The translations under genes and the position numbers were made by a program. Below, piece by piece: positions 7,322-14,468 of a stretch of 20,889 nucleotides of DNA; positions within the stretch are counted from its first letter, which is position 1, and each line of letters starts with the position of its first letter. The DNA is from an uncultured Nitrospina sp. (GTDB lineage: Bacteria; Nitrospinota; Nitrospinia; Nitrospinales; VA-1). The notes under the pieces were generated by a model, which saw only the letters and a list, made by a program, of their open reading frames with translations, had not been told where the DNA came from and made no database searches. Where the stretch lies: positions 1 to 20,889 of the forward strand of contig CAJWOD010000006.1 of assembly GCA_913044145.1 (NCBI GenBank), given 5' to 3'.

Positions 7322-8503
7322 ATGACTCTTGCTGGCATCAATCAGCTTCTGGCAAAACCTGAGCAATATTTAAAAGGCAAAACCGTAGGCCTTATTGTCA
7401 ATCACACAAGCCTTGCCAACGATAACCAACATTTGATTACGCATTTTAAATCCCATCCCGCTTTCAAACTAAACGCTCTCTTCGCCCCGGAACATGGACT
7501 CTATGGGATCGCACAAGATATGATCGAAATAGAGAATGAAATCGATCCGATCTCCGAGCTAAATGTTTCTAGTCTCTATGGCATAACAGAAGAAACACTC
7601 GAACCCAATCCAGATGCGCTTGTAGAAGTTGATAATTTAATCTTTGATATCCAAGATGTGGGAGCACGTTACTACACATTTATTTACACGATGGCAAAGT
7701 GCATGGGTATCTGCAAAAAGTCTAACACGAGAATGATCATTTGCGACCGTCCGAATCCCATCAATGGCATTAGCCTGGAAGGCAATTTAGTTAAAGAAGG
7801 TTTTCGATCGTTTGTCGGACAATATCCCTTACCTAACCGACATGGGATGACGGTAGGAGAGCTCGCATTATTTTTTAATCACGAAATTGATATCGGTTGT
7901 GAGCTCAAAGTCGTGCCCATGGCGGATTGGAAACGTGAACAATGGTTTGATGAAACAGGACTGCCGTGGGTACCCCCCTCCCCCAATATGCCAACACTTG
8001 ATACCGCCGTGGTTTACCCTGGAATGTGTTTGATTGAAGGTACTCAACTTTCAGAAGGTCGCGGCACCACCCGACCCTTCGAAAATTTTGGTGCACCCTA
8101 TATCGATCCTCATAAATTATTACAAAGAATCAAGAAAGATATAGATAAATTGCCAGGAGTAATTTTCAGACCACAGTTTTTCCAACCCATGTTCCAAAAA
8201 TATCAAGGTGAAGTGTGCGGCGGGCTGCAAATCCATGTAACGGATAGGAACCAGTTCAAACCATTTTTGACCACTCTTGCCCTGCTTCGAGCCATTGCCG
8301 AACTGTATCCGAATGATTTAAAATGGCGCACGGAGCCTTACGAATTTGTTAGCGACCGATTAGCCATTGACCTTCTCTATGGCAACGCGCATTTAAGAGA
8401 AACTATATTTAATGACACGTTCTCTTTAGATGCAATAGAAAATGGTTGGGAGGAAGAACTAAATAGTTTCAAAGAAGTGCGTAATAATTACCTGATTTAT
8501 TAA
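7322..8503 (+). CDS. namZ: DUF1343 / NamZ-like exo-beta-N-acetylmuramidase
   Basis: A 393-residue full-length DUF1343 protein, the family of Bacillus NamZ, which releases terminal MurNAc from peptidoglycan fragments (glycosidase family GH171). Conserved blocks appear in order: FAPEHG (54-59), DIQDVGARYYT (109-119), DRPNP (142-146), RHGMTVGE (173-180), PSPNMP (219-224) and EGTQLSEGRGTTRPFE (239-254). Bacillus NamZ is secreted, but here no signal peptide is visible and an in-frame stop seven codons upstream rules out an N-terminal extension from an upstream start. A cytosolic role in cell-wall recycling is therefore likely (inference). No Shine-Dalgarno sequence is visible before the ATG. A separate transcription unit is implied by the groEL terminator upstream. 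Confidence 0.9.
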   Translation: MTLAGINQLLAKPEQYLKGKTVGLIVNHTSLANDNQHLITHFKSHPAFKLNALFAPEHGLYGIAQDMIEIENEIDPISELNVSSLYGITEETLEPNPDALVEVDNLIFDIQDVGARYYTFIYTMAKCMGICKKSNTRMIICDRPNPINGISLEGNLVKEGFRSFVGQYPLPNRHGMTVGELALFFNHEIDIGCELKVVPMADWKREQWFDETGLPWVPPSPNMPTLDTAVVYPGMCLIEGTQLSEGRGTTRPFENFGAPYIDPHKLLQRIKKDIDKLPGVIFRPQFFQPMFQKYQGEVCGGLQIHVTDRNQFKPFLTTLALLRAIAELYPNDLKWRTEPYEFVSDRLAIDLLYGNAHLRETIFNDTFSLDAIENGWEEELNSFKEVRNNYLIY

Positions 8504-8523
8504 AAAATATAAAAATCCGATAT

Positions 8524-8634
8524 ATGAATCTTGTAAATATTTCAAATAAAATAATGCTCGCATCAGCGGTTGTGAGTAATATCATCACCACCCTTGCCTT
8601 CTTTTTCTTTGTGATTAGTGGAGGGATAAGATGA
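8524..8634 (+). CDS. 36-residue single-helix membrane protein
   Basis: An ATG at 8524 opens a 36-codon frame with one hydrophobic helix (about 11-31, containing SNIITTLAFFFFVI) and a short GGIR tail. Its TGA overlaps the ATG of the next small gene in the ATGA arrangement typical of translational coupling, which is the main reason to believe it. No clear ribosome site precedes it; an internal ATG at codon 11 is an alternative start. I do not recognise the family. It begins 20 bases after the NamZ-like gene on the same strand and could be cotranscribed. Tiny single-helix proteins of this size are often accessory subunits of membrane complexes, but nothing here identifies a partner. Confidence 0.5.
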   Translation: MNLVNISNKIMLASAVVSNIITTLAFFFFVISGGIR

Positions 8635-8735
8635 CCTTCAACGATATGAAAAAAATTGTATGGAACCTGTTTGGTGCATTTCTCTATTTGAGCGTTGGAG
8701 TGGGGGCTGTGTTTCACACCTTTCTCGGTTATTAA
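8631..8735 (+). CDS. 34-residue single-helix membrane protein
   Basis: This frame starts with the ATG that overlaps the preceding stop by four bases and has a strong ribosome site, GGAGGG, about 7 bases upstream. The product has a short charged N-terminus (NDMKK) and one helix (about 9-29, IVWNLFGAFLYLSVGVGAV), ending HTFLGY. The strong ribosome site plus start/stop overlap argue that it is translated. The family is not recognised. Confidence 0.6.
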   Translation: MTFNDMKKIVWNLFGAFLYLSVGVGAVFHTFLGY

Positions 8736-9030
8736 AGAATACCTAAAAAATCCACACAAGAACTCACCGTTAAATAGTCTCGGCCACTCCTCACCCTTGG
8801 AAAAATTAAATTTTTCCTCAAAGTAACAAAATATGAGACAATGCGATGTTTTAAGATTTAAATTGAGCGGTTATTTAAAACCTGTGAGCCTATTGTCGTT
8901 ATATTTTATTGAAAATAAAGGACTTTTAATTATCCAACCATTTTTTCAAAAAAATATTTAATTGTCTTGAAGTATTGACAAAACCCCTTTAGGCACCTAT
9001 ATTTCCACCTTTGCCAAATGTTCTAAGCCC
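8736..9030. other. intergenic region upstream of yqeY
   Basis: About 295 bases without a convincing gene. It contains a 19-base inverted repeat, GGAAAAATT-A-AATTTTTCC (8799-8817), which could be an operator or weak hairpin, and the yqeY promoter at its right end. A 42-codon frame from 8832 lacks a ribosome site and was not accepted. Confidence 0.6.
8975..9003 (+). promoter_or_regulatory. sigma-70 promoter of the yqeY-dnaG-rpoD operon
   Basis: A perfect TTGACA (8975-8980), 17-base spacer and TATATT (8998-9003) stand 28 bases before the yqeY start, implying a leader of only about 20 bases. This is the best-matching promoter in the window by eye and suggests the operon depends on the same primary sigma factor it encodes. 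Confidence 0.85.
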
Positions 9031-9474
9031 ATGAGTTTAAAGGAAAAGCTCCTTTCAAGTATGAAGGAGGCCATGAAATCTAAAGATTCTGTAAAACTTG
9101 GGACTATCCGTAGTGTAATATCTGCCGTAAAAAATAAGGAAATCGACCTTAAGAATGAGCTAAGCGAAGAGGAAATTCTTGCTATAGTCAGTCGTGAAGT
9201 TAAAAAAAGAAAAGAAGCCGCGGTCCTTTATGAAAAAGGAAATCGCCCTGAATTAAAAGACAAAGAAATTCAGGAAATGAAAATTTTACAAACCTACTTA
9301 CCGGAACAAGTTTCGGAAAAAGACTTGCGCCGCCGCATTCAGGAAGTGATTGATGAAACGGGTGCGGAAGGGATGAAGGATTTTGGGAAAATAATGAAAA
9401 CCCTAGTTCCTGAGTTTAAGGGAAAAGCTGACAATAGCTTGATCAAGGAACTAGCAAATGAATATTTAAACTAA
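9031..9474 (+). CDS. yqeY: YqeY / GatB-YqeY domain protein
   Basis: A 147-residue, full-length YqeY family protein, all-helical and related to the C-terminal tail domain of GatB in the Asp/Glu-tRNA amidotransferase. Typical segments are LKEKLLSSMKEAMKSKD near the N-terminus, the SREVKKRKEAA helix, QTYLPEQVSE in the middle and ADNSLIKELANEYL at the end. Its molecular role is unsettled; a tRNA-binding or tRNA-modification accessory function has been proposed for the domain. It leads the dnaG-rpoD operon, a common position in many bacteria. No Shine-Dalgarno sequence is visible in the short leader. Confidence 0.93.
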   Translation: MSLKEKLLSSMKEAMKSKDSVKLGTIRSVISAVKNKEIDLKNELSEEEILAIVSREVKKRKEAAVLYEKGNRPELKDKEIQEMKILQTYLPEQVSEKDLRRRIQEVIDETGAEGMKDFGKIMKTLVPEFKGKADNSLIKELANEYLN

Positions 9475-9486
9475 CCTTTTAACCCA

Positions 9487-9508
9487 GCATCTTTTCTATT
9501 AAAGATGC
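9487..9508 (+). other. hairpin between yqeY and dnaG
   Basis: GCATCTTT and AAAGATGC form a perfect 8-bp stem around a TCTATT loop, 12 bases after the yqeY stop. There is no T run after it, so it is not an ordinary terminator. It may be an mRNA processing or attenuation site that lowers dnaG expression, as occurs in the E. coli rpsU-dnaG-rpoD operon (inference). Confidence 0.6.
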
Positions 9509-9527
9509 CGAATCGCTCACTTAAAAA

Positions 9528-11300
9528 TTGAAATACTCGATTCCCGACAGCGTCATTGATGAAGTTAGAGACCGCACCGATATTATTGAAGTGGTTTCAC
9601 AGTATGTCGCTTTAAAAAAAGTGGGCAAAAACTTTAAAGGTCTCTGTCCTTTTCATTCAGAGAAAACACCTTCTTTCACTGTCAGCCCTGAAAAGCGTAT
9701 TTACCATTGTTTCGGTTGTGGCGCAGGTGGAAACGTCTTTAAATTCGTAATAGAAACTCAAAATATTTCGTTTATAGATGCCGTCCGACAATTTGCCGAT
9801 AGCGCGGGGATTTCAATTCCTCAACCCAATGCGGATAATATAAATAACCCACTTTATAAAGAACGAGAAGCTCTGAAAAGGGCTAACGAACTGGCAGCTA
9901 ATTATTATCATTCTCTATTCCATGATTCCGAAGCCGGACTGGCGGCCCGAGACTATTTAAAGGGACGCTATTTTACGGGGGAAATTCTAGATAAATATAA
10001 TATCGGTTGGGCATCTCCCGGATGGAGAGGGCTGATCAATCACTTCCATAAAATAGGCACCTTATCTAGGAAAACCGTATTACAATCAGGACTGGTCATA
10101 GAAAAAGAAGATGGGTCTAATGTATACGATCGTTTTCGAGGTCGGGTGATTTTTCCCATTAAAGATTTGCATGGCAGCGTAATCGGGTTTGGCGGGAGAG
10201 CTATTACCAACAAGGATAACCCAAAATATCTGAATTCTCCAGAAACTACTCTTTATCAAAAAAGCCAGACCCTGTTCGGTATGGATATGGCTAAACAGGC
10301 CATTCGTAAAGAGGATCAGGCCATTTTAGTTGAAGGTTATTTCGACCAAATGAGAGCAACCCAGTTTGGAATTTTAAACACTGTCGCCGCCTGCGGAACA
10401 GCTCTAACTGCGAAACAAGCAGGATTACTAAGAAATTACGCCAGCTCCGTGGTTTTGGTGTTCGATTCGGATAAAGCTGGTCGGTCTGCAGCAGAAAAAG
10501 GGTTCGAGATTCTCCAGGAAAAAGGGCTCCAAGTAAAAATCGTCTTTTTGCCTGAGGGGAAAGACCCGGACTCCTATATCCAGGAAAATGGTGCCGATAA
10601 GTTTATTGAAAAAATTAAAACCGCAAAGCCCTATTTGGAATCTTATATTGATACTGTGGTGGCAGGGAAAGATGGTAATTCGCCCTCCAAACGAGTGGAA
10701 ATGGCAAATAAGGTATTGCCAATGGTTGGGAAAGTAAATAATCTTGTGGAGCGGAATAGCCTGTTGGAATATTTCTCTTTTAAAGCAAAAATCGATGATG
10801 CATCATTTTTAACGGAGCTGAAAAAATCTTTCTTACGCAACCAACCTAGCATAGATGCCTCTGAAACAGAAACAAACTCTGCGTTAAACCTCGAAAGGCA
10901 TTTAGTTCATTTGATTCTCTCCGGTAAAGAAACGGCCCAAAGGGTATTCAAAGCAGTAAACCTGGAAGAATTTTCCAATCCGGAGCTCAAAGCTATTGCA
11001 ACTACTTGCTTACAAATGCTCAATAGAAATGAAGATATAGAAATTGATAAACTCATTGACCAGACGGACGATCAGGAAATTCGAAGCCGGCTAACGCATT
11101 TTGGACTCGAGCCCTTAGAATTCGATTCCACCGAAAGAACTGTTTCAGATTGTGTAACAAAGTTTAATAATGTTCATATCAAAACAAAAATTAAAATTGT
11201 CAAACAGCAACGGAATGAGGCTGAAAAGGCTGGCGAAATAGAAAAGTCGCGCGAACTTCAAAACAAGCTTCGTGAAATGCAACTAGCATTAACCCATTAA
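9528..11300 (+). CDS. dnaG: DNA primase DnaG
   Basis: A 590-residue primase that makes RNA primers at the replication fork. The N-terminal CHC2 zinc finger has C40, H43, C61 and C64 in CPFHSEKTPSF...CFGCGAGGN. The core carries the RNA-polymerase-like motif DRFRGRVIFPI (201-211) and the Toprim acids E269 (ILVEGYFD), D313 and D315 (VFDSDKAGR). The last ~150 residues would be the DnaB-binding region. The start is TTG at 9528: it places the zinc finger at the usual distance, and no in-frame alternative is better. No ribosome site is evident, and the TTG overlaps the TGA of a nine-codon ATG frame at 9505, so weak, possibly coupled initiation is likely and fits the low copy number expected of primase. 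Confidence 0.97.
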   Translation: MKYSIPDSVIDEVRDRTDIIEVVSQYVALKKVGKNFKGLCPFHSEKTPSFTVSPEKRIYHCFGCGAGGNVFKFVIETQNISFIDAVRQFADSAGISIPQPNADNINNPLYKEREALKRANELAANYYHSLFHDSEAGLAARDYLKGRYFTGEILDKYNIGWASPGWRGLINHFHKIGTLSRKTVLQSGLVIEKEDGSNVYDRFRGRVIFPIKDLHGSVIGFGGRAITNKDNPKYLNSPETTLYQKSQTLFGMDMAKQAIRKEDQAILVEGYFDQMRATQFGILNTVAACGTALTAKQAGLLRNYASSVVLVFDSDKAGRSAAEKGFEILQEKGLQVKIVFLPEGKDPDSYIQENGADKFIEKIKTAKPYLESYIDTVVAGKDGNSPSKRVEMANKVLPMVGKVNNLVERNSLLEYFSFKAKIDDASFLTELKKSFLRNQPSIDASETETNSALNLERHLVHLILSGKETAQRVFKAVNLEEFSNPELKAIATTCLQMLNRNEDIEIDKLIDQTDDQEIRSRLTHFGLEPLEFDSTERTVSDCVTKFNNVHIKTKIKIVKQQRNEAEKAGEIEKSRELQNKLREMQLALTH

Positions 11301-11350
11301 AATTACTAATTATTTAACGACCGCTTAGCGTAAGAGGAGAAATTGCCCAG

Positions 11351-13108
11351 ATGGCTACAATTGAAAAATTAACCCATGTTTCTGAAATCAATCAACTGGT
11401 TTCACAAGGCAAAGAAAAAGGTTACCTAACTTATGAGGAAGTCAATGATGTATTACCTTCTGATGTCGTTACTCCAGAACAAATTGACGACCTCATGGCC
11501 CTTTTTAGTGAAAACGAGATCGCTATTGTAGACACCTCTTCAAAAGGAGAAAAAATTGTTGCCTCTAAGGGAAGTAAAAAAGGTGACGAGGAAGAAGAAG
11601 TGCCGGCTTCAAAGTCCGATTCTGTTTCCATCGATGATCCTGTCCGATTATACCTCCGTGAAATGGGAACCATTTCTCTTCTTACCCGAAAAGGCGAAGT
11701 GGAAATTGCCAAACGAATTGAAGCGGGACAAGAAGAAGTTCTTTCGGCGGTGGCCAATTGTGGGGTTACTATTCGAGAGTTTGTATCCCTGACGAAACAG
11801 GTAAAGGCGGGGGAAATCAAAGTTTTCGATATTATTCAAACAGCGGAGCCTGAAGAAGGAAAAGAGTCATCCGAGAAAAAGGAAATTAAAAATCTGCAGA
11901 AGCGGGTTAAAGCACTCAAAACTGAATGCCAAAAACTAGAAAAGTTGAATATCAGAATAGACAAAGGAAAGTTGTCAGAAAAAATGCTGGCTAAAGTCAC
12001 CGGGCAATTAGAAAAGCAACAAAAAATAGTAGAGAAGATGATTTCTAACCTTGAGCTTTCCAACGACGTCATGGATGAGACCATTGAAAAAATTTACACA
12101 ATAGCTGCAGACTATAGGGAAGCAGGTAAAAAAGAACGCGATATCGAGAAACAACTACGCATGTCTCTGAGTGGTGTAAAGAAGCTGGCAAAAAACTGGA
12201 CCAAACAAAAAAGTGTAAAACTGCCTATTGGTAAAGTGGTCACACGTACCCAATACGATAATTATATAAAACAAATCCAAGGAGGTCGGCGTAAAATCAA
12301 AAAAATTGAGAAAGAAACGGTAACCAGCAAAGACGCTTTATTGGCAACCGTACGCTCAATTGCCCGTGGAAGAGTAAAAGAAAAAACTGCAAAAAGGGAA
12401 CTGGCAGAAGCCAATCTACGACTGGTAGTCAGCATCGCAAAAAAGTATACCAGCCGCGGTCTACAGTTTCTTGACCTCATTCAAGAAGGTAACATAGGGC
12501 TTATGAAAGCTGTTGATAAATTCGAGTACCAGCGAGGATATAAATTTTCGACATACGCCACATGGTGGATTCGACAAGCCATCACTCGGGCAATTGCCGA
12601 TCAGGCAAGAACTATCCGTATCCCCGTTCATATGATAGAAACAATCAACAAGCTTATCAGAGTATCCAGACATCTCGTTCAAGAGCTAGGAAGAGAACCT
12701 ACTCCCGACGAAATCTCTGTCAAAATGAGTCTACCAGTTGACAAAGTTCGCAAGGTGTTAAAAATCGCCAAAGAACCGATATCATTGGAAACTCCCATTG
12801 GCGAAGAAGAAAACAGCCATCTTGGAGATTTCATAGAAGACAAAAAGGTCCTCTCACCCATCGATTCAGTGGTTAAAAGGAACCTCAAGGAACAAACTCT
12901 GAATGTTCTGTCGACCCTTGCATCGAGGGAAGAACGTGTCCTGCGCAAACGGTTCGGGATAGGGATGGACTCAGAACACACGCTCGAAGAGGTAGGGCAA
13001 GATTTCGCAGTTACCCGCGAACGAATCCGTCAAATCGAGGCCAAGGCTCTACGCAAACTGCGCCATCCAAGTCGTAGTAAAAAATTACGTAGTTTTATCG
13101 AAAGCTAA
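11351..13108 (+). CDS. rpoD: primary sigma factor RpoD (sigma-70)
   Basis: A 585-residue group 1 sigma factor. Region 1.1 is about residues 5-75, and region 1.2 follows SIDDPVRLYLREMG (93-106). A long non-conserved insert (about 130-345, Lys/Glu-rich) precedes region 2. Region 2 is ANLRLVVSIAKKYTSRG to RIPVHM (354-428), including the -10-melting YATWWIRQAITRAIADQ. Region 3 is HMIETINKLIRV onward, and region 4 has the helix-turn-helix LEEVGQDFAVTRERIRQIEAKALRKLR (545-571) for -35 recognition. The length and large insert are as in proteobacterial-type housekeeping sigmas. A GAGGAG ribosome site lies about 11 bases before the ATG. It is the last protein gene of the operon and is followed after 10 bases by a tRNA gene. 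Confidence 0.98.
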   Translation: MATIEKLTHVSEINQLVSQGKEKGYLTYEEVNDVLPSDVVTPEQIDDLMALFSENEIAIVDTSSKGEKIVASKGSKKGDEEEEVPASKSDSVSIDDPVRLYLREMGTISLLTRKGEVEIAKRIEAGQEEVLSAVANCGVTIREFVSLTKQVKAGEIKVFDIIQTAEPEEGKESSEKKEIKNLQKRVKALKTECQKLEKLNIRIDKGKLSEKMLAKVTGQLEKQQKIVEKMISNLELSNDVMDETIEKIYTIAADYREAGKKERDIEKQLRMSLSGVKKLAKNWTKQKSVKLPIGKVVTRTQYDNYIKQIQGGRRKIKKIEKETVTSKDALLATVRSIARGRVKEKTAKRELAEANLRLVVSIAKKYTSRGLQFLDLIQEGNIGLMKAVDKFEYQRGYKFSTYATWWIRQAITRAIADQARTIRIPVHMIETINKLIRVSRHLVQELGREPTPDEISVKMSLPVDKVRKVLKIAKEPISLETPIGEEENSHLGDFIEDKKVLSPIDSVVKRNLKEQTLNVLSTLASREERVLRKRFGIGMDSEHTLEEVGQDFAVTRERIRQIEAKALRKLRHPSRSKKLRSFIES

Positions 13109-13118
13109 TTGCGTTGCG

Positions 13119-13191
13119 GGGCCTATAGCTCAGTTGGTAGAGCCCCCGGCTCATAACCGGTAGGTCACAGGTTCGAATCCTGTTGGGCCCA
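13119..13191 (+). tRNA. tRNA with CAU anticodon (tRNA-Ile2 or elongator tRNA-Met)
   Basis: A 73-base cloverleaf with no encoded CCA. The acceptor GGGCCTA pairs with TGGGCCC (one G-T). The D arm is GCTC...GAGC, and the anticodon loop CTCATAA has anticodon CAT at 13152-13154. The T arm is ACAGG-TTCGAAT-CCTGT. The outermost anticodon-stem pair (27-43) is a C-T mismatch. A G1-C72 pair excludes the initiator tRNA. Acceptor pairs C4-G69 and C5-G68 match the features that let TilS choose tRNA-Ile2 for lysidine in E. coli, whereas E. coli elongator tRNA-Met has U-A and A-U there; I therefore lean to tRNA-Ile2 decoding AUA. It lies 10 bases after rpoD with no room for its own promoter. Confidence 0.93.
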
Positions 13192-13202
13192 TTAAAATAT
13201 AT

Positions 13203-13236
13203 AAGGACTTATAGCTTAGGCTATAGGTCCTTTTTT
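13203..13236 (+). terminator. terminator of the yqeY-dnaG-rpoD-tRNA operon
   Basis: AAGGACTTATAGC and GCTATAGGTCCTT form a 13-bp stem with one wobble around a TTAG loop, followed by six T and a T-rich stretch. It begins 12 bases after the tRNA, showing that rpoD and the tRNA most likely share one transcript. Confidence 0.94.
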
Positions 13237-13358
13237 ATTTTGGGTAGAGTTTAATAGTTTTTTTAGAGTCAACAGTCTTCCGAAGCAAGCCCTCTACACA
13301 CCTAAAACATAAACTATCTTGTTAAATAAATGTTAATTGAAATTTTGCGAAATCTGCC

Positions 13359-13386
13359 TTGACATCTTCATTTCCGATTTTATGTA
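13359..13386 (+). promoter_or_regulatory. sigma-70-type promoter of hsp20
   Basis: A perfect TTGACA (13359-13364) is followed after 16 bases by TATGTA (13381-13386). The exact -10 is uncertain because the region is a TATGTATATGTATAGT run. The implied leader before the hsp20 ATG is about 75 bases. I see no CIRCE element here. Confidence 0.6.
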
Positions 13387-13408
13387 TATGTATAGTAAAG
13401 ATAATATT

Positions 13409-13422
13409 TTCTCGGCCGAGAA
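13409..13422. promoter_or_regulatory. perfect 14-bp palindrome in the hsp20 leader
   Basis: TTCTCGGCCGAGAA is its own reverse complement and sits about 16-30 bases after the inferred hsp20 transcription start. It stands out as GC-rich in AT-rich surroundings. It could be a repressor operator; as RNA it could only fold poorly because there is no loop. The binding protein is unknown. Confidence 0.5.
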
Positions 13423-13468
13423 TCATGACAAACCAAATTTTAACTGTATTATATTGGAGGACTACATC

Positions 13469-13903
13469 ATGAGTCTCGTAACTTGGCATCCAGAAACAGC
13501 ATTAGATAATTTTTTTGATACGGATAGCTTTTTCAATGTAAAACCCAATCGATGGTATACAGAAACAGAAACCGTCGTTCCAAGAGTCAACATAACCGAA
13601 AATGAAAACTTCTTTCATTTGGAAGCTGAAACTCCTGGAATGAAAGATAAGGATATTAACATTGAAGTCCATAATGGTGTTCTAACTATTAAAGGCAATA
13701 AAGAAAATGAATCGGATAACAAAAAAGAAAATTACCATATCCGTGAATTCGACAAGCAGAGCTTTGAAAGAAGCTTCAAATTAAGTGATCGAATCGACAC
13801 AGGCAAAGTCGCTGCAAAAATTGACAATGGGGTTTTAAGGGTAGATTTACCGAAACATGAACAAATAAAACCTCAAAAGATCGAAGTTCAAAGCGATTCT
13901 TAA
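13469..13903 (+). CDS. small heat shock protein (Hsp20 / alpha-crystallin family)
   Basis: A 144-residue sHsp, a holdase that binds unfolding proteins. The alpha-crystallin domain spans about residues 37-128: PRVNITENENFFHLEAETPGMKDKDINIEV with the family's ETPG turn, then NGVLTIKG, the FERSFKLS strand and the signature DNGVLRVDLPK (119-129). The C-terminal IKPQKIEV contains a loose I-x-I/V oligomerisation motif. The start chosen has an excellent TTGGAGG ribosome site 8 bases upstream; the longer open frame back to 13337 runs through the promoter and is not coding. A terminator follows, so it is a single-gene unit. Confidence 0.95.
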   Translation: MSLVTWHPETALDNFFDTDSFFNVKPNRWYTETETVVPRVNITENENFFHLEAETPGMKDKDINIEVHNGVLTIKGNKENESDNKKENYHIREFDKQSFERSFKLSDRIDTGKVAAKIDNGVLRVDLPKHEQIKPQKIEVQSDS

Positions 13904-13912
13904 TCGCACAAT

Positions 13913-13969
13913 AAAAATAGGATCGCCGGCTCGTGTATAGAATAACTACGCGGTGCCGGCCTATTTTTT
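13913..13969 (+). terminator. rho-independent terminator after hsp20
   Basis: A long hairpin: AAAATAGG and GCCGGC on the left pair with GCCGGC and CTATTTT on the right, with a small bulge. Inside, CGTGTA pairs with TACGCG around a short loop. A run of six T follows. Confidence 0.85.
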
Positions 13970-14104
13970 CTAGAATTCAGGTTAAATAATTTCAGTCTGG
14001 ATTTAAATTTTCATGCGTTGGAGGTTGAGTTTGTGGTAAAACATCAAAGGTTTAATATAGAAACACCAAATAGCAATATAACAACCTGATTCCTATAAGA
14101 AATA

Positions 14105-14458
14105 ATGAAATCACTCGCATCAGTAACAGACAATGATATAGAAACTATAAAAATGGCCCTGAATGATTCTATCTCAGACATGACAAGCGAACTCAAAAAT
14201 GAGTTAAGCCCAGAGCAAAAGAATATCCTAATAAATTATAAAGAAAAGTATTCGCGGGTTTTTGACAAACTCAAAACTAATGGTTCCATGTACGCTCTGA
14301 CGGAAACAGATTTGGACATTGTTGCGAGCGGATTAAACGATGCCATAGAGTTAATTGAAGACAACCTTGCAGAGAGCGATTTAAACCAAGAAGATGGCGA
14401 AGAAATTCTGCTTTATAAAAACGATTGCCAGCGCCTAGTCGATTTACTGGCAAGTTAA
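14105..14458 (+). CDS. small acidic helical protein with an internal duplication
   Basis: A 117-residue protein I do not recognise. It is acidic, predicted helical and cytosolic (no signal or membrane segment). Residues ~7-56 (VTDNDIETIKMALNDSISD...LINYKEKYSRVFDKL) and ~64-115 (LTETDLDIVASGLNDAIEL...LLYKNDCQRLVDLL) align along their whole length: T-[DE]-x-D-[IL]-[ED]-I near the start, LND-[SA]-I in the middle, and a Y-K-x-x-[YC]-x-R-[VL] ending. It therefore consists of two diverged copies of one ~52-residue unit. The ribosome site is weak (TAAGAAATA). It stands alone between the hsp20 terminator and a convergent pair of membrane-protein genes. Confidence 0.8.
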   Translation: MKSLASVTDNDIETIKMALNDSISDMTSELKNELSPEQKNILINYKEKYSRVFDKLKTNGSMYALTETDLDIVASGLNDAIELIEDNLAESDLNQEDGEEILLYKNDCQRLVDLLAS

Positions 14459-14468
14459 AAGTTTTTTA

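Noticed and set aside
8799..8817. GGAAAAATT-A-AATTTTTCC as a terminator
   Set aside because: There is almost no loop and the arms are AT-rich; it would be a poor RNA hairpin and is more likely chance or a protein site.
8832..8960. 42-codon frame beginning MRQCDVLRF
   Set aside because: No ribosome site, no recognisable feature and composition like the surrounding spacer.
13337..13468. N-terminal extension of hsp20 back to an upstream ATG
   Set aside because: It runs through the TTGACA promoter and leader, has no family similarity, and a near-perfect ribosome site marks the internal ATG at 13469.
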